NCBI RefSeq assembly: GCF_004216575.1
Contig: NZ_SGWW01000003.1
Location: 62,001 to 126,000, forward strand
Source: Microcella putealis
GTDB lineage: Bacteria > Actinomycetota > Actinomycetes > Actinomycetales > Microbacteriaceae
Length of the DNA: 64,000 bases
Direction of reading: 5' to 3'
Shown: positions 8,284 through 17,639 of the stretch, piece by piece
How the letters are laid out: each line of letters begins with the position of its first letter
How positions within the stretch are numbered: the stretch's first letter is position 1
The notes under the pieces: model-generated
The model's input: the letters and a program-made list of their open reading frames with translations, nothing else
The model's database searches: none
What the model was told of the DNA's origin: nothing
Program-made: the position numbers and the translations under genes

Positions 8284-9457
8284 GCACCCGGCGGCGCTTC
8301 GACGGGATGCGCTTCTTCGGCCCCGAAACGAGCCCCCGGTGGGTGCGCGGCGGGGTCCGCAGGCCGCTGCGGCCCTCCGTCCAGGCGGCGAGCATGTGAT
8401 CGGCGGCCCTGCCCTCGACGGCGAGACACGCGGCAGCGCCGAACAGTACGTCGGCGAGCAGCTCGGGCTCTTGCTCGACCAGCCCGCCCGCGAGGTCGCG
8501 TCCGGCGATCTGCTCGTGAACAGCATCCGCTTCGACGTGCTCGTCGTAGTAGTCGACGACGTCGTCGCCGTAACCGAGGCGGCGAAGGCCGGCGGCGATG
8601 CGCTGGCACGGCAGCGACGACGTCATCTCATAGGCGGCGAGGTGGCCGAGGAGTGCGCCGCGCAGGCGCCGGTGCAGGCCGAACATGCTCATGGTGTTGA
8701 GCGCGCACAGCGTGTGGGCGTCGATGACGTCGAGGTAGCTGCCGTAGTTCGAGTCGAGACCGGCGGCCTCCATCGCGCGGGCGTACAGCTGTTGGTGCAT
8801 GCGCTCGGCGCGGCCGGCACCGTACTCATCCGACTGCACTTCGACGAGGGCCGACTTGGCACGGCCGCGTAACCGCGGAATCGCCCAGCTGTGCGGGTCG
8901 GCTTCCTTCAGCGTGTAGAGCGAGCGCGCGATCAGGAATTCGCGCGCCTGCTCGGGCGTCGCCTCCGAGCGGATGTAGTGGCTGAGCCTCTGCTCGTCGC
9001 CCTCCGCCGTGAGTGCGAACAGCGCTTGTGCGACATTCTCGGCATCCGTCTGTGCGGGGGGCGCGGGCACGTGGACGCTGTCCCGCAGCGCGGCCTCCAT
9101 CGCGTGCTCGATGCTGGCGCGACAGGCCAGCAGCCCGGGCTGCCACTCCCACCGCTCATCGACGTCGGCGATGCCGCCGTAGTGCAGCTCGTACAGCCAG
9201 AACAGCGCGAGCTGCAGGTCGCCGTCGCTGAGCACGTCGACGCTCGCGCCGATGGCGCGGTCAATCTGGGCGGGAAGGTCGGAGACGATGGGCGGCTGGT
9301 CAACGGGCGAGCGCAGCACGACGGCGAGCGCGGCGGTCACGGGGCCGCGCGGCGAGCTGAGGCTCATGGGGCGTGTGAGACCCGACCCGCGGTTGTCGGC
9401 TCCGGGCCGCGACGCGTCGTCGGCCGTGCGGGAGTCCATGGGGGGTGCGATAGTCAT
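8270..9457 (-). CDS. Iron-containing redox enzyme, haem-oxygenase-like fold
   Basis: A 395-residue protein of the haem-oxygenase-like diiron oxidase family. Helical segments carry Glu/His/Asp residues in a typical order (LFWLYELHYGG; YTLKEADPHSWAIPR; ALVEVQSDEYG; YYDEHVEADAVHEQ). The N-terminal 40 residues are low-complexity and the C-terminus is strongly basic (PKKRIPSKRRRVRDGG). Its 3' end overlaps the CDGSH gene. Characterised members of the superfamily oxidise small substrates, but I cannot name the substrate here. Confidence 0.8.
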   Translation of the reverse strand: MTIAPPMDSRTADDASRPGADNRGSGLTRPMSLSSPRGPVTAALAVVLRSPVDQPPIVSDLPAQIDRAIGASVDVLSDGDLQLALFWLYELHYGGIADVDERWEWQPGLLACRASIEHAMEAALRDSVHVPAPPAQTDAENVAQALFALTAEGDEQRLSHYIRSEATPEQAREFLIARSLYTLKEADPHSWAIPRLRGRAKSALVEVQSDEYGAGRAERMHQQLYARAMEAAGLDSNYGSYLDVIDAHTLCALNTMSMFGLHRRLRGALLGHLAAYEMTSSLPCQRIAAGLRRLGYGDDVVDYYDEHVEADAVHEQIAGRDLAGGLVEQEPELLADVLFGAAACLAVEGRAADHMLAAWTEGRSGLRTPPRTHRGLVSGPKKRIPSKRRRVRDGG

Positions 9458-9511
9458 CCGGCGACCTTAGGACGGCTGGGCCGTGCCTGTGGAGGGGTTG
9501 ACAGACGCACC

Positions 9512-9523
9512 GACCGTCCGGTC
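9512..9523. promoter_or_regulatory. Small palindrome in the promoter of the glycosyltransferase gene
   Basis: GACCGTCCGGTC has 5-bp arms around a TC centre. It lies directly after TTGACA (9498-9503) and before TGCTAT (9524-9529), whose end is six bases from the ATG. It could be an operator over a leaderless promoter; no regulator gene is adjacent. Confidence 0.3.
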
Positions 9524-9535
9524 TGCTATCGCGAC

Positions 9536-10378
9536 ATGCAGCCAGACACGTCCCTTCCGACGGCCCTCGACACCGGGCCGACCGAGGTTCCGCGCGGCGG
9601 GTCGACCCGCCCGATCGCCGACATCTCCATCGTGATCCCCGCCCGTAACGACGCCCGGATGCTCGCCCACTGTCTCGCGGCCATCGCCCGTCAGACGGTC
9701 GGGCCGCGTGAGGTGATCGTGGTCGACAACGACAGCAGCGACGGCACCGCGATCGTCGCGCGGCAGGCGAGCGCGCGCGTGATCACGCAGCGCGAGCACG
9801 GCATCCCGATTTCGAGCGCGACCGGCTTCGATGCCGCGACGGGCCGATTTATCGCCCGCCTCGACGCCGACAGCGAACCGCACGAGCGCTGGATCGAGAC
9901 GGCCGTCGAATTGTTCGCCGCGCATCCTGAGGCCGTCGCCGTCACTGGATCAGGGGTGCTGCGCGAGGACGACGGCGAGCGCCACCCGCACCGCAGTCGC
10001 GGCTACCTCGACCCGTACTTCGCGCTGGTGCGCGCCGCCATCGCGCACGAGCCCGTGTTCGGTTCGGCGTTCGCGATGCGGCGCTTCGCGTGGGAGCGCG
10101 TCAGCGGCGCCGTCTGCCGGCACGACGCGCGGGTTCACGACGACATGGATCTCAGCATCCACCTGCCCCCGCAGGTCACCGTGATTCGGGATGCTCGACT
10201 CACCATTCCGATTTCGGCGCGCCCCATGCATTCCCCGCGCGGCATGGGTCGGCGTGCGTGGCGCGGGCTGTACACGCTCGCAAAGCACTACCCCCGCGAG
10301 TTTCCGCTCAACCGGTGGATGCGCCGCATCGCCGCCCACGCGACGGCGCGGCGCGCGGGCGAGCAGCAGGGAGGCTAG
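9536..10378 (+). CDS. Glycosyltransferase family 2
   Basis: A 280-residue cytosolic GT-A glycosyltransferase. The Rossmann start [19 protein letters not shown], the nucleotide-binding [10 protein letters not shown] and the metal-binding DAD motif ([15 protein letters not shown]) are all present. No transmembrane segment is visible. Its product could be a cell-envelope glycan or glycolipid. I start at the ATG at 9536 rather than extending the open frame upstream, because a promoter-like TTGACA/TGCTAT lies just before it. It converges on purA with a 4-bp overlap. Confidence 0.85.
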   Translation: MQPDTSLPTALDTGPTEVPRGGSTRPIADISIVIPARNDARMLAHCLAAIARQTVGPREVIVVDNDSSDGTAIVARQASARVITQREHGIPISSATGFDAATGRFIARLDADSEPHERWIETAVELFAAHPEAVAVTGSGVLREDDGERHPHRSRGYLDPYFALVRAAIAHEPVFGSAFAMRRFAWERVSGAVCRHDARVHDDMDLSIHLPPQVTVIRDARLTIPISARPMHSPRGMGRRAWRGLYTLAKHYPREFPLNRWMRRIAAHATARRAGEQQGG

Positions 10379-11661
10379 TCGAGCAGGTCGTGCCGCACGA
10401 CGATCGCGTCGCGGCCGGGGCCCACGCCGATGGCCGAGATGCGCGCGCCGCTCATCGCCTCGATGGCGAGCACGTAGTCTTGCGCGTTCTTCGGCAGATC
10501 CTCGAAGCTGCGAGCGCCCGAGATGTCTTCCGACCAGCCGGGGAACTCTTCGTAGATCGGCGTCGCGTGGTGGAAGTCGCTCTGCGAGACCGGCAGCTCG
10601 TCGAAGCGCTGGCCGTCAACGTCGTAGGCGACGCAGACGGGGATGCGCTCGAGGCCGGTCAGCACGTCGAGCTTCGTCATGACGAAGTCGGTGACGCCGT
10701 TGATGCGCGCCGTGTAGCGGGCGATGGGGGCGTCGTACCAGCCGCAGCGACGGGGGCGCCCCGTGGTGGTGCCGAACTCGAAGCCGGTCTTGCGCAGGAA
10801 CTCGCCCGACTCGTCGAACAGCTCGGTCGGGAAGGGGCCGGCGCCGACGCGGGTCGTGTACGCCTTGACGATGCCGATGACGCGGTCGATGCGGTTCGGG
10901 CCGATGCCGGAGCCGGTGGCGGCGCCGCCGGCGGTCGCGTTCGAGGAGGTGACGAACGGATACGTGCCGTGGTCAACATCCAGCATCGTGGCCTGACCGC
11001 CCTCGAACAGCACCGTCTCGCCGCGCTCGAGCGCCTCGTGCAACACGAGTGCTGTGTCGGCGACCATGGGCCGCAGGCGCTCGGCGTACGACAGCAGGTC
11101 GTCGACGATCTCGTCGACCGAGATCGCCCGGCGGTTGAACACCTTCACGAGCAGGTGGTTCTTCTGGTCGAGGGCCGCCTCAACCTTCTGGCGCAGGATG
11201 TTCTCGTCGAACAGATCCTGAATGCGGATGCCCACCCGGTTGATCTTGTCGGCGTACGTCGGCCCGATGCCGCGCCCCGTCGTGCCGATCTGGCGCTTGC
11301 CGAGGAAGCGCTCGGTCACCTTGTCGAGGGTGCGGTGGTAGTGCGTGATGACGTGCGCGTTGGCGCTGATCAGCAGCTTCGACACGTCGACGCCGCGGGC
11401 GCTGAGCGCCTCGAGCTCGCCGAAGAGCACCTCGATGTCGATGACAACGCCGTTGGCGATGACCGGGGTGACTCCGTCGGTCAGGATTCCGCTCGGCAGC
11501 AGGTGCAGCGCGTACTTCTCGTCGCCGATGACGACGGTGTGGCCGGCGTTGTTGCCGCCGTTGAACTTGACGACATAGTCGATGCGCCCGGCGAGCAGGT
11601 CGGTGGCCTTGCCCTTTCCTTCATCGCCCCACTGGGCGCCGATGATGACAGCGGCAGGCAT
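10375..11661 (-). CDS. purA: Adenylosuccinate synthetase
   Basis: A 428-residue PurA that makes adenylosuccinate from IMP, aspartate and GTP in AMP synthesis. It has the N-terminal GTP-binding [17 protein letters not shown], the NAGHTVV block, the IMP-site TTGRGIGP and the C-terminal SVGPGRD-like [10 protein letters not shown]. Length is standard. The ATG has AAAGGGACC upstream. Monocistronic, tail-to-tail with the glycosyltransferase gene. Confidence 0.97.
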   Translation of the reverse strand: MPAAVIIGAQWGDEGKGKATDLLAGRIDYVVKFNGGNNAGHTVVIGDEKYALHLLPSGILTDGVTPVIANGVVIDIEVLFGELEALSARGVDVSKLLISANAHVITHYHRTLDKVTERFLGKRQIGTTGRGIGPTYADKINRVGIRIQDLFDENILRQKVEAALDQKNHLLVKVFNRRAISVDEIVDDLLSYAERLRPMVADTALVLHEALERGETVLFEGGQATMLDVDHGTYPFVTSSNATAGGAATGSGIGPNRIDRVIGIVKAYTTRVGAGPFPTELFDESGEFLRKTGFEFGTTTGRPRRCGWYDAPIARYTARINGVTDFVMTKLDVLTGLERIPVCVAYDVDGQRFDELPVSQSDFHHATPIYEEFPGWSEDISGARSFEDLPKNAQDYVLAIEAMSGARISAIGVGPGRDAIVVRHDLLD

Positions 11662-11733
11662 GGCTGGTCCCTTTCAATAGACGGGGATGACTCCTGAGTC
11701 TATCGGGGATGCTCGGGGTCGCCGGGGCGGCAA

Positions 11734-12297
11734 CTACGGCTGCGGGCACAGAGGCAAGAGCGTTTCGATTAGCTCATCATCGAGTTCGAGGTAGGGGGTC
11801 CATCCGCCACCGCTCTCAATGAAGAACTGTTCGGAGGGTGGATCACTGAGAGTCACACCTTGTGCCTCTATGCAGGCATGCGTGGCCACGGCCGCCGCGT
11901 ATCCCGCGCGCAGCAAGTCAAGGCTCAACGAATACCCGTCAATTACGGCATCCTGGCCACTGGCGGCACTGCATCGTGCATCAGACTCTCCAAAGGCCGT
12001 CTCCTGCCCCTCGGGGAACCCGAAAATGGTGCCGCTGTCGGTCTCGCGAGACTCCCAACCTTCATCGATCATGCAACGCACATAAGACTCGCTGGCTCGC
12101 AGCCACTCAGGCGAACCGCCCCCTAACTCCGATACTCGCGCGTTGTCGATTGAAGGGTTCGTATGACCAGCTGATGGCGCTGTGGGATTGACGTCGCCCT
12201 CATTCGGGGCGGTGGAACATGACGCTAAGGCGAGCGCCGTGGCCGTGAGCAGCAGGACGAGCCGAGTACGCGCGGGTGCGGAGAGAGAGACGTTCAC
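11734..12297 (-). CDS. Four-cysteine lipoprotein, paralogue A
   Basis: A 187-residue putative lipoprotein. The signal peptide ends in lipobox LASC (about residues 24-27). The mature part carries CMIDEGW, a mid Cys, CIEAQG and a C-terminal CPQP, the same order as three other proteins in this block (12861, 13574 and 17640). The GTG start overlaps the stop of the upstream membrane protein gene by 4 bp. I do not recognise the family; envelope location is clear, role unknown. Confidence 0.75.
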   Translation of the reverse strand: MNVSLSAPARTRLVLLLTATALALASCSTAPNEGDVNPTAPSAGHTNPSIDNARVSELGGGSPEWLRASESYVRCMIDEGWESRETDSGTIFGFPEGQETAFGESDARCSAASGQDAVIDGYSLSLDLLRAGYAAAVATHACIEAQGVTLSDPPSEQFFIESGGGWTPYLELDDELIETLLPLCPQP

Positions 12298-12614
12298 GGC
12301 ATCGACGCTGCAATCGCAACAGTTGCGCTAAGGAGCGCGATCAGGACCGCAACCACAACTCCCCGCACCGATTGGTTTCGCCCCCGCGATCGCAGCGCGG
12401 TGACAACACTCACCCCGCCGACAAGCAGAGTGCCGACTACACACACCGCCGTGAGAATCACGTAATCGGGCTGCGGGGGCGTCGGATCCACCAGCGCGAT
12501 CGGCAATCGCGTCGAACCGAGTGCGGCAAGTCCCGCGATGAGCGCGACCCCGACTCCGAGCGGAATCAACTTCTGCCGTTTGGGCACTGCCTCAACCACA
12601 CTGTCCGAAACCAC
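12294..12614 (-). CDS. Small membrane protein upstream of lipoprotein A
   Basis: A 106-residue protein with three hydrophobic segments (LIPLGVGVALIAGLAAL, YVILTAVCVVGTLLVGGV, GVVVAVLIALLSATVAIAA) and a basic loop between the last two. The open frame extends to 12674; I choose GTG 12614 because GGTGGAG lies just upstream. It is coupled to the lipoprotein downstream by a 4-bp overlap. No family recognised. Confidence 0.6.
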   Translation of the reverse strand: MVSDSVVEAVPKRQKLIPLGVGVALIAGLAALGSTRLPIALVDPTPPQPDYVILTAVCVVGTLLVGGVSVVTALRSRGRNQSVRGVVVAVLIALLSATVAIAASMP

Positions 12615-12860
12615 GACTCCACCGTCCGCTCGCTTGCACGGCCACATGTAAAGCCCACGGCCTGTCTTGAGCAATCAACATAAGCTCTTCCAGGCTCATG
12701 CGCGATAACGAATTTGAGTCAATGTCCAGGCACGGGGGCACATTTTTCATCGACGCAAACTGCATTGATGAACCTTTGGGTGGACGTAAAGAGCCACATG
12801 TACCCAAGCGAGGCCGCGTCATACTCGACGTAAATGCGTTTTTTCGAAGGGTGGGTTCTG

Positions 12861-13502
12861 GTGAGAACAGTTGCCATCGTCGTTCTTGCTGCCCTCGGCG
12901 CCGCAGTACTGGCGGGGTGCGTACCACCGCGAGATCAGGAACGGCTCCCCCCACCCTCGGCTATCGACTTGCCAGCCGTAAGTCCCGAGGTCGCGCTCGC
13001 AGAACTGAAAGCGTCTCTAGAACGAGCGATCACAGCCCGGCACCGCGGAATCGAGTTCCCAGAGGTGGAAACGGTGCGCTTGATCCTGCCGGAGGAGTGG
13101 GCCCCCACAATGAGAGGCTGTTTGGACTCTGAAGGGTTCACAGTCACAGAAACCCCAGATGGAGGGATCGTCTATCCAGAGATCCCCGAAGCACAAGCAG
13201 CCTCACTGGAACTGGCACGCTACGTGTGCGCACTGAAGCACCCGGTTGACCCGCGATACTCGGGTGAACTTACGGAATATCAGCAACAGTACTTGTACGA
13301 GTATTTCGTTTACGACTTGGTCCCATGTCTACGTTCTGAAGGTCAGGACATCTCTACACCGCCTGGCTTGCAACGGTTCCTCGAGACGTGGAACACGGAA
13401 GACGCATGGTCTCCGTATGGCGAAGTCAATGCGGGCTCGGATAGCGATTGGTACGCGCTCAATGAGACATGCCCCCAAAATCCAGAAGACCCATTCGGCT
13501 GA
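12861..13502 (+). CDS. Four-cysteine lipoprotein, paralogue B
   Basis: A 213-residue putative lipoprotein: MRTVAIVVLAALGAAVLAGC with lipobox LAGC, then a Glu-rich region and CLDSEGF, ARYVC, CLRSEG and a C-terminal CPQN. This is the same cysteine order as the neighbouring lipoproteins. The GTG at 12861 has GAAGGG ten bases upstream; the in-frame ATG at 12834 would add a non-signal extension. Codon use is noticeably less GC-rich than in housekeeping genes of the window. Confidence 0.72.
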   Translation: MRTVAIVVLAALGAAVLAGCVPPRDQERLPPPSAIDLPAVSPEVALAELKASLERAITARHRGIEFPEVETVRLILPEEWAPTMRGCLDSEGFTVTETPDGGIVYPEIPEAQAASLELARYVCALKHPVDPRYSGELTEYQQQYLYEYFVYDLVPCLRSEGQDISTPPGLQRFLETWNTEDAWSPYGEVNAGSDSDWYALNETCPQNPEDPFG

Positions 13503-13573
13503 GAACCGCGAGCCTCATCGCGTTCCATGGACGCCGCGGCTTATCGAGTGAGCTCGATCACGCCTGCCGCCTG

Positions 13574-14092
13574 CTACCCGTAGTAGATGGGTTGCGGGCA
13601 GGTCTCGCGGAGGTTTTCGATCTGGCTGCTGCTAATGAGCCCGGCCTCAAAGAGAGCGATATGGGGACTCCAGTCGCCATTCGCATCAGTGAAGGCCTGC
13701 AGAGACGGACGGTCGTCTACAGCGAAGCCTTCATCAGCAAGACAGTCCGCGGCTTCGATAGCCAGCGCGTACCATTCGCCCCATTGTTCTGTCGTGAATG
13801 ACTGGCGGTCCGGGGCCAAGCCCTCGCCGCATTCCTCGGAGTCTCGAACATAGACATCCATTTGATCTGCAGGGATTTCCGCCGCGACAGCGTTGTCCGG
13901 CGCAACGACGACATCCCATCCGCGCTCGGTCAGGCAGGCAGCCCGGAGTTCAGCAGCGTGCCGCTCGGAGGTAGCAACCGGCGCGGGCACAGTGTCGTCG
14001 CTCGCCGAGCAGCCCGTGACTCCCGCGAGCAGGAGCACACACGAGATAGCGAGTGTGCCGCGAATCCACTTCGTGGCGTGGGTGGCTAGCAT
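13574..14092 (-). CDS. Four-cysteine lipoprotein, paralogue C
   Basis: A 172-residue putative lipoprotein whose signal peptide ends in lipobox VTGC. The mature protein has CLTERGW, EEC, CLADEG and a C-terminal CPQP. The ATG at 14092 has AAGAGG a few bases upstream; 14107 (ATG) and 14116 (GTG) are alternative starts. It converges on paralogue B and is divergent from the adaptor/ABC operon at 14233. Confidence 0.72.
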   Translation of the reverse strand: MLATHATKWIRGTLAISCVLLLAGVTGCSASDDTVPAPVATSERHAAELRAACLTERGWDVVVAPDNAVAAEIPADQMDVYVRDSEECGEGLAPDRQSFTTEQWGEWYALAIEAADCLADEGFAVDDRPSLQAFTDANGDWSPHIALFEAGLISSSQIENLRETCPQPIYYG

Positions 14093-14232
14093 CAGACGCC
14101 TCTTCATCAGTCGCACGGTACGCGAGATAGGAAACCCTGTCCATACGATTCCTCAGCTACTCGCTGAGCGTTATCCACGCCAGACCCCGCGAGTGCGAGT
14201 CGATCTGGACGCCTTGCGGCTAACCTGAGCGA

Positions 14233-15354
14233 ATGCCAGAGCCGTCGCCCCGCATCGAATCTTCAGCTTCACCGCGACGCTCGCGGGGCGCCCGCGTCAG
14301 CGGCATCGCCCTCGGCGTAGTTCTCGTGTTGGCACTCGGTGCTGGCGTTGGCTGGGCAGTTGCCACGGCATTTTCCCCGCCCGAGGAGGTTCTCGACGCT
14401 CGTCCCTTCACGACCGTCGAGATCGTCGAGGGCGAAGTGGGGTCGTCGCTCGCCTTGAACTCGGTTGCCCAGTGGACGTCTCAGCCGCTCGGCGTGAATC
14501 AGGCGGCAGGGGTCATCACGTCGGTGTCGCTCACCCAGGGCGATGAGGTCGACGCCGGCGCGGTGTTGTTCGAGGTCGCGCTCCGGCCCGTCGTCATCAT
14601 CGAAGGGCCCACTCCGTCATTCCGCCCGCTCGGTCCGTCTACCGCTGGGCCTGACGTCGAACAACTCCAGAAGTTTCTGCAGGGCGCAGGGTTTCTTGCA
14701 TTCGAACCCGACGGCCGCTTCGGTGCCGCCACGGCCGAAGCAGTTCGGCAGTGGCAACGCAGCCTCGGCCTCACTGCGACAGGGACCGTCGAGACGGGCG
14801 ATGTGATCGTCGTGCCAGCTCTGCCGACACGCATCACGTTCGATGCCGAGGTTGTGCAACCTGGTTCGACACTGACGGGAGGTGAGCGCCTGATTTCAGT
14901 GCTTCCTGTCGCGCCGCAATTCAGCATCCCCGTGACGGAAACGCAGGCCACGCAGATTCCTGCCGGAACCCGGGTGCTGATTTCGAGCCCCTCCGGAGCA
15001 GAATGGACGGCGTTTGCCACCAGTCAGGCAGCCGACGAGTTTGGCACCATCGTCGTGTCGCTCGAAGGTGACGACGGCGCGTCGATCTGCGCCGACGCGT
15101 GCGGCGAACTGCCGGTCACCGAGCAGAGCCTGCTGCGCTCGCAGATCATCACCGTCGAGTCGGCCTCCGGGCTCACCGTGCCGACCGCAGCGCTGAGGGC
15201 GACGGCGAACGCGGGCACCGTCGTCGTCGACGAGGCCGGCGGCACCTACCCGGTCGAGGTGCGGGCGAGCGCCCACGGGGTCGCCGTCATCGAGTCGAGC
15301 GACCCGGCCGTCGGTGTCGGGCTGCGCGTGCGCGTTCCGGCCGGTAGTGAGTAG
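14233..15354 (+). CDS. Peptidoglycan-binding membrane-fusion-like adaptor of ABC exporter
   Basis: A 373-residue protein with one N-terminal transmembrane anchor (about residues 20-42). It has an HlyD-like beta/lipoyl part and an inserted PG_binding_1 domain (about residues 138-190: DVEQLQKFLQGAGF, DGRFGAATAEAVRQWQRSLGL). Such proteins precede MacB-like ABC genes in Gram-positive actinobacteria and probably form the extracytoplasmic adaptor anchored to the wall. TAACCT lies six bases before the ATG (leaderless type). First gene of a three-gene operon. Confidence 0.82.
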   Translation: MPEPSPRIESSASPRRSRGARVSGIALGVVLVLALGAGVGWAVATAFSPPEEVLDARPFTTVEIVEGEVGSSLALNSVAQWTSQPLGVNQAAGVITSVSLTQGDEVDAGAVLFEVALRPVVIIEGPTPSFRPLGPSTAGPDVEQLQKFLQGAGFLAFEPDGRFGAATAEAVRQWQRSLGLTATGTVETGDVIVVPALPTRITFDAEVVQPGSTLTGGERLISVLPVAPQFSIPVTETQATQIPAGTRVLISSPSGAEWTAFATSQAADEFGTIVVSLEGDDGASICADACGELPVTEQSLLRSQIITVESASGLTVPTAALRATANAGTVVVDEAGGTYPVEVRASAHGVAVIESSDPAVGVGLRVRVPAGSE

Positions 15355-15363
15355 GGGTTCGGC

Positions 15364-16041
15364 GTGAGTGAAGTCGGCACGCTGCCCCGACCGGCGAGAC
15401 ACGGCGCGCTGCTCGCCGCCGACGACGTCACCTTCGGCTACGACCGTGCGGCGCCCCTGCTCGACGGCTGGTCGCAGAGATTCGATGCCGGCGAGGTGGT
15501 CGCCATCACCGGGCCGTCCGGTCGCGGAAAGTCGACACTGCTCTACCTGCTCGGGCTCATGCTGAAGCCCTCCGCCGGCCACATCCTTGTCGACGGCGTG
15601 CCGGCGCAGGCCCTGCCCGACCGTGAGCGGGCACGCCTGCGCGCTGGCCGGTTCGGCTTCGTCTTCCAAGACGCAGCACTGGATGCAACGCGCACCGTGC
15701 TCGACAACGTATGCGAGACGGCGCTGTATCGGGGCGACGATCCGCGCGAAGCCCGGATGCGCGCATCCGCCCTCATGGAACGCTTCGGCGTGCAGTTGCG
15801 CGCCGCCGCAAAACCCGGCCAGGTGTCGGGCGGGCAGGCGCAACGCATCGCGCTGTGTCGGGCCTTGCTACATGCGCCGCGGATTCTGCTCGCCGACGAG
15901 CCCACCGGCAACCTCGACCCCGACTCGTCGCGAGTGGTCATGGGCGCCTTCCGCGAGCACGCCGCCAGCGGCGCCGCCGTGGTTGTCGTGACGCACGACC
16001 CGAGCATCGTCGCCCAGTGTGACCGGACGGTCGAACTGTGA
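15364..16041 (+). CDS. ABC transporter ATP-binding protein (MacB/LolD class)
   Basis: A 225-residue ATPase with Walker A GPSGRGKST, Q-loop (FVFQDAALD), signature VSGGQAQR, Walker B ILLADEPTGNLD and the H-loop (VVVTHD). It belongs to the MacB/LolD-type group, which includes exporters linked to lactococcin-972-like peptides. The GTG start is 9 bp after the adaptor's stop and its own 3' end overlaps the permease start by 4 bp. It powers the permease encoded next. Confidence 0.9.
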   Translation: MSEVGTLPRPARHGALLAADDVTFGYDRAAPLLDGWSQRFDAGEVVAITGPSGRGKSTLLYLLGLMLKPSAGHILVDGVPAQALPDRERARLRAGRFGFVFQDAALDATRTVLDNVCETALYRGDDPREARMRASALMERFGVQLRAAAKPGQVSGGQAQRIALCRALLHAPRILLADEPTGNLDPDSSRVVMGAFREHAASGAAVVVVTHDPSIVAQCDRTVEL

Positions 16042-17138
16042 GGGCGCGCTTGCGCGTCGTCGGCGCGATCCTGCGTGAAGCGGCGGCCAGCGCCTGGGCG
16101 CAACCGGTCGCCTCGCTTGTCTCGGTCGTCATCGTCGCCGCGATGTGTGCAAGCGTGCTGCTCACCACCGGTCGCACGGTCGGTGCCGAAGACGCGGTGC
16201 TGTCGACCATCGATTCGACGGGCACCCGATCCATCGTCGTGCGCGCGGAAGCCGCGTCGGGGCTTGACTCAACGGTGCTCGACCGGCTCGCCAACGTCGA
16301 CGGCATTGAGGCCGCACTCGCTTTCGGGCCCGCCATCGACACTCGCGCGACCGCGTTCGCCGGTGGCGCGCCCGTACCCGTGCGCACGCTGTGGGGTGGC
16401 GGCCTTGTGGATGCTCGTGGCGCGCCCGCGATTATTTCGCCTGCGTGGGCATCCCCCGTCGCGATCGACGGCCTGGGCCTGCTCGACGGCACCGGAGGAG
16501 TCGCCTCTGACGACGGACGCGACTACAGCATCGTCGGCGAGCTCGCTGTGCCCGACTACCTGGCCTTCCTCGAGCCCCTCGTCATCGCTCCGCAGCCTGA
16601 CGACAGCGTCGGGGCGGTGAGCGTGCTGGTCGTCATCGCCGACACCCCCGACCTTGTCGGCGCGGTTGCCGCCGCGACTGGATCGTTGCTCGCTGTTGAT
16701 GACCCGACCACTGTGACGCTGACAACCAGCGAGGGGATTGCGCAGTTGAGGGCCATCATCGAGGGGCAACTGGGTACGTTCGGGCGCGAACTGGTGCTCG
16801 TGATCTTCGGCATCAGCGCCCTACTTGTCGCCGCGATTCTTTACGGCTTTACCTTGCTGCGCCGCAAAGATTACGGGCGCCGGCGCGCGCTCGGCGCATC
16901 CCGCAGTCTCATCGTCACCCTCGTGCTGCTGCAAATGACAATGGTCGCGATCGTCGGCGCTGCCTTCGGCACCGGCGCGGCACTAACTACGCTCGCCGCC
17001 ACCGGCGATCCTCTGCCAGGCGCTGACTTCGCCGGCGCGGTCGCGGTTCTCGCCGTCGTCGTTGCCGTCATCGCTGCGCTGTTGCCCGCGACCGTCGCCG
17101 CACGACGGGAGCCGATCCGCGAGTTGCGGGTTCCGTGA
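16038..17138 (+). CDS. FtsX/MacB-like ABC permease
   Basis: A 366-residue permease with one N-terminal helix (SLVSVVIVAAMCASVLLT), a large extracytoplasmic domain (about residues 45-250) and three C-terminal helices (LVLVIFGISALLVAAILYGF onward). This is the FtsX topology used by mechanotransmission-type exporters such as MacB. It should work with the ATPase at 15364 and the adaptor at 14233. The cargo may be the small exported protein that follows 150 bp downstream. Confidence 0.85.
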   Translation: MRARLRVVGAILREAAASAWAQPVASLVSVVIVAAMCASVLLTTGRTVGAEDAVLSTIDSTGTRSIVVRAEAASGLDSTVLDRLANVDGIEAALAFGPAIDTRATAFAGGAPVPVRTLWGGGLVDARGAPAIISPAWASPVAIDGLGLLDGTGGVASDDGRDYSIVGELAVPDYLAFLEPLVIAPQPDDSVGAVSVLVVIADTPDLVGAVAAATGSLLAVDDPTTVTLTTSEGIAQLRAIIEGQLGTFGRELVLVIFGISALLVAAILYGFTLLRRKDYGRRRALGASRSLIVTLVLLQMTMVAIVGAAFGTGAALTTLAATGDPLPGADFAGAVAVLAVVVAVIAALLPATVAARREPIRELRVP

Positions 17139-17285
17139 CGGCGTCCTCCCTCCTCGTATTCATTCTGCTTGTGGCGCCGTCGAGCCTTGAGGAGTTGGTA
17201 GGTGAGTGCTACTCTGCCAATCGACGGGTGGACAAAGCGGTCCACCATAAGCCGAGAACGACAAAAGTTCGCAGAATGCGGGTTC

Positions 17286-17639
17286 ATGATCATGTCCAGG
17301 ATGTCAATTCGAAACTTGATGATTGGCGGAGCCGCGGCGCTCGCCCTAGCGGTCAGCGCTGCGACCCCAGCTTCCGCGGCCGACTCACGCAGCGGCACCC
17401 AGAATTGCTTGAGCCACCAGCAGTACGGGATCACCAGCACCCTTTCAGCGACGAACGCCCCTACTGCTACAACACCTACAACACACGGATATTCGAATGG
17501 CCTGATCCGCATTGTCTACGGTGTCGGCGCTAAGGGAACGTCAAATCCTGGCGTTAGTAGCGGCGGCTGGAATGTGCAAGTTTCTAGCATCTACTTCATC
17601 TTGTCCGCCAACGGGACTTGCGGGCCGAAGGTCAACTAA
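17286..17639 (+). CDS. Small exported protein, candidate secreted peptide
   Basis: A 117-residue protein with a clear Sec signal peptide (cleavage probably after TPASA) and a mature part of about 85 residues. The mature part is rich in Ser/Thr/Gly/Asn with two Cys (QNCLSHQQYG near the start, NGTCGPKVN at the end). No catalytic motif. Start is uncertain: ATG 17286 begins the signal peptide but lacks a ribosome site, whereas GTG 17202 has GAGGAG seven bases upstream and would add 28 residues. The stop TAA is immediately followed by the GTG of lipoprotein D. I do not recognise the family. Confidence 0.65.
   Translation: MIMSRMSIRNLMIGGAAALALAVSAATPASAADSRSGTQNCLSHQQYGITSTLSATNAPTATTPTTHGYSNGLIRIVYGVGAKGTSNPGVSSGGWNVQVSSIYFILSANGTCGPKVN

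Noticed and set aside
8891..9535. Upstream extension of the glycosyltransferase frame
   Set aside because: It runs antisense through the haem-oxygenase-like gene and promoter; the GT2 fold starts after ATG 9536.
12698..13132. 144-codon frame overlapping lipoprotein B
   Set aside because: Out of frame with the signal-peptide gene and mostly inside it; no ribosome site near its ATG.
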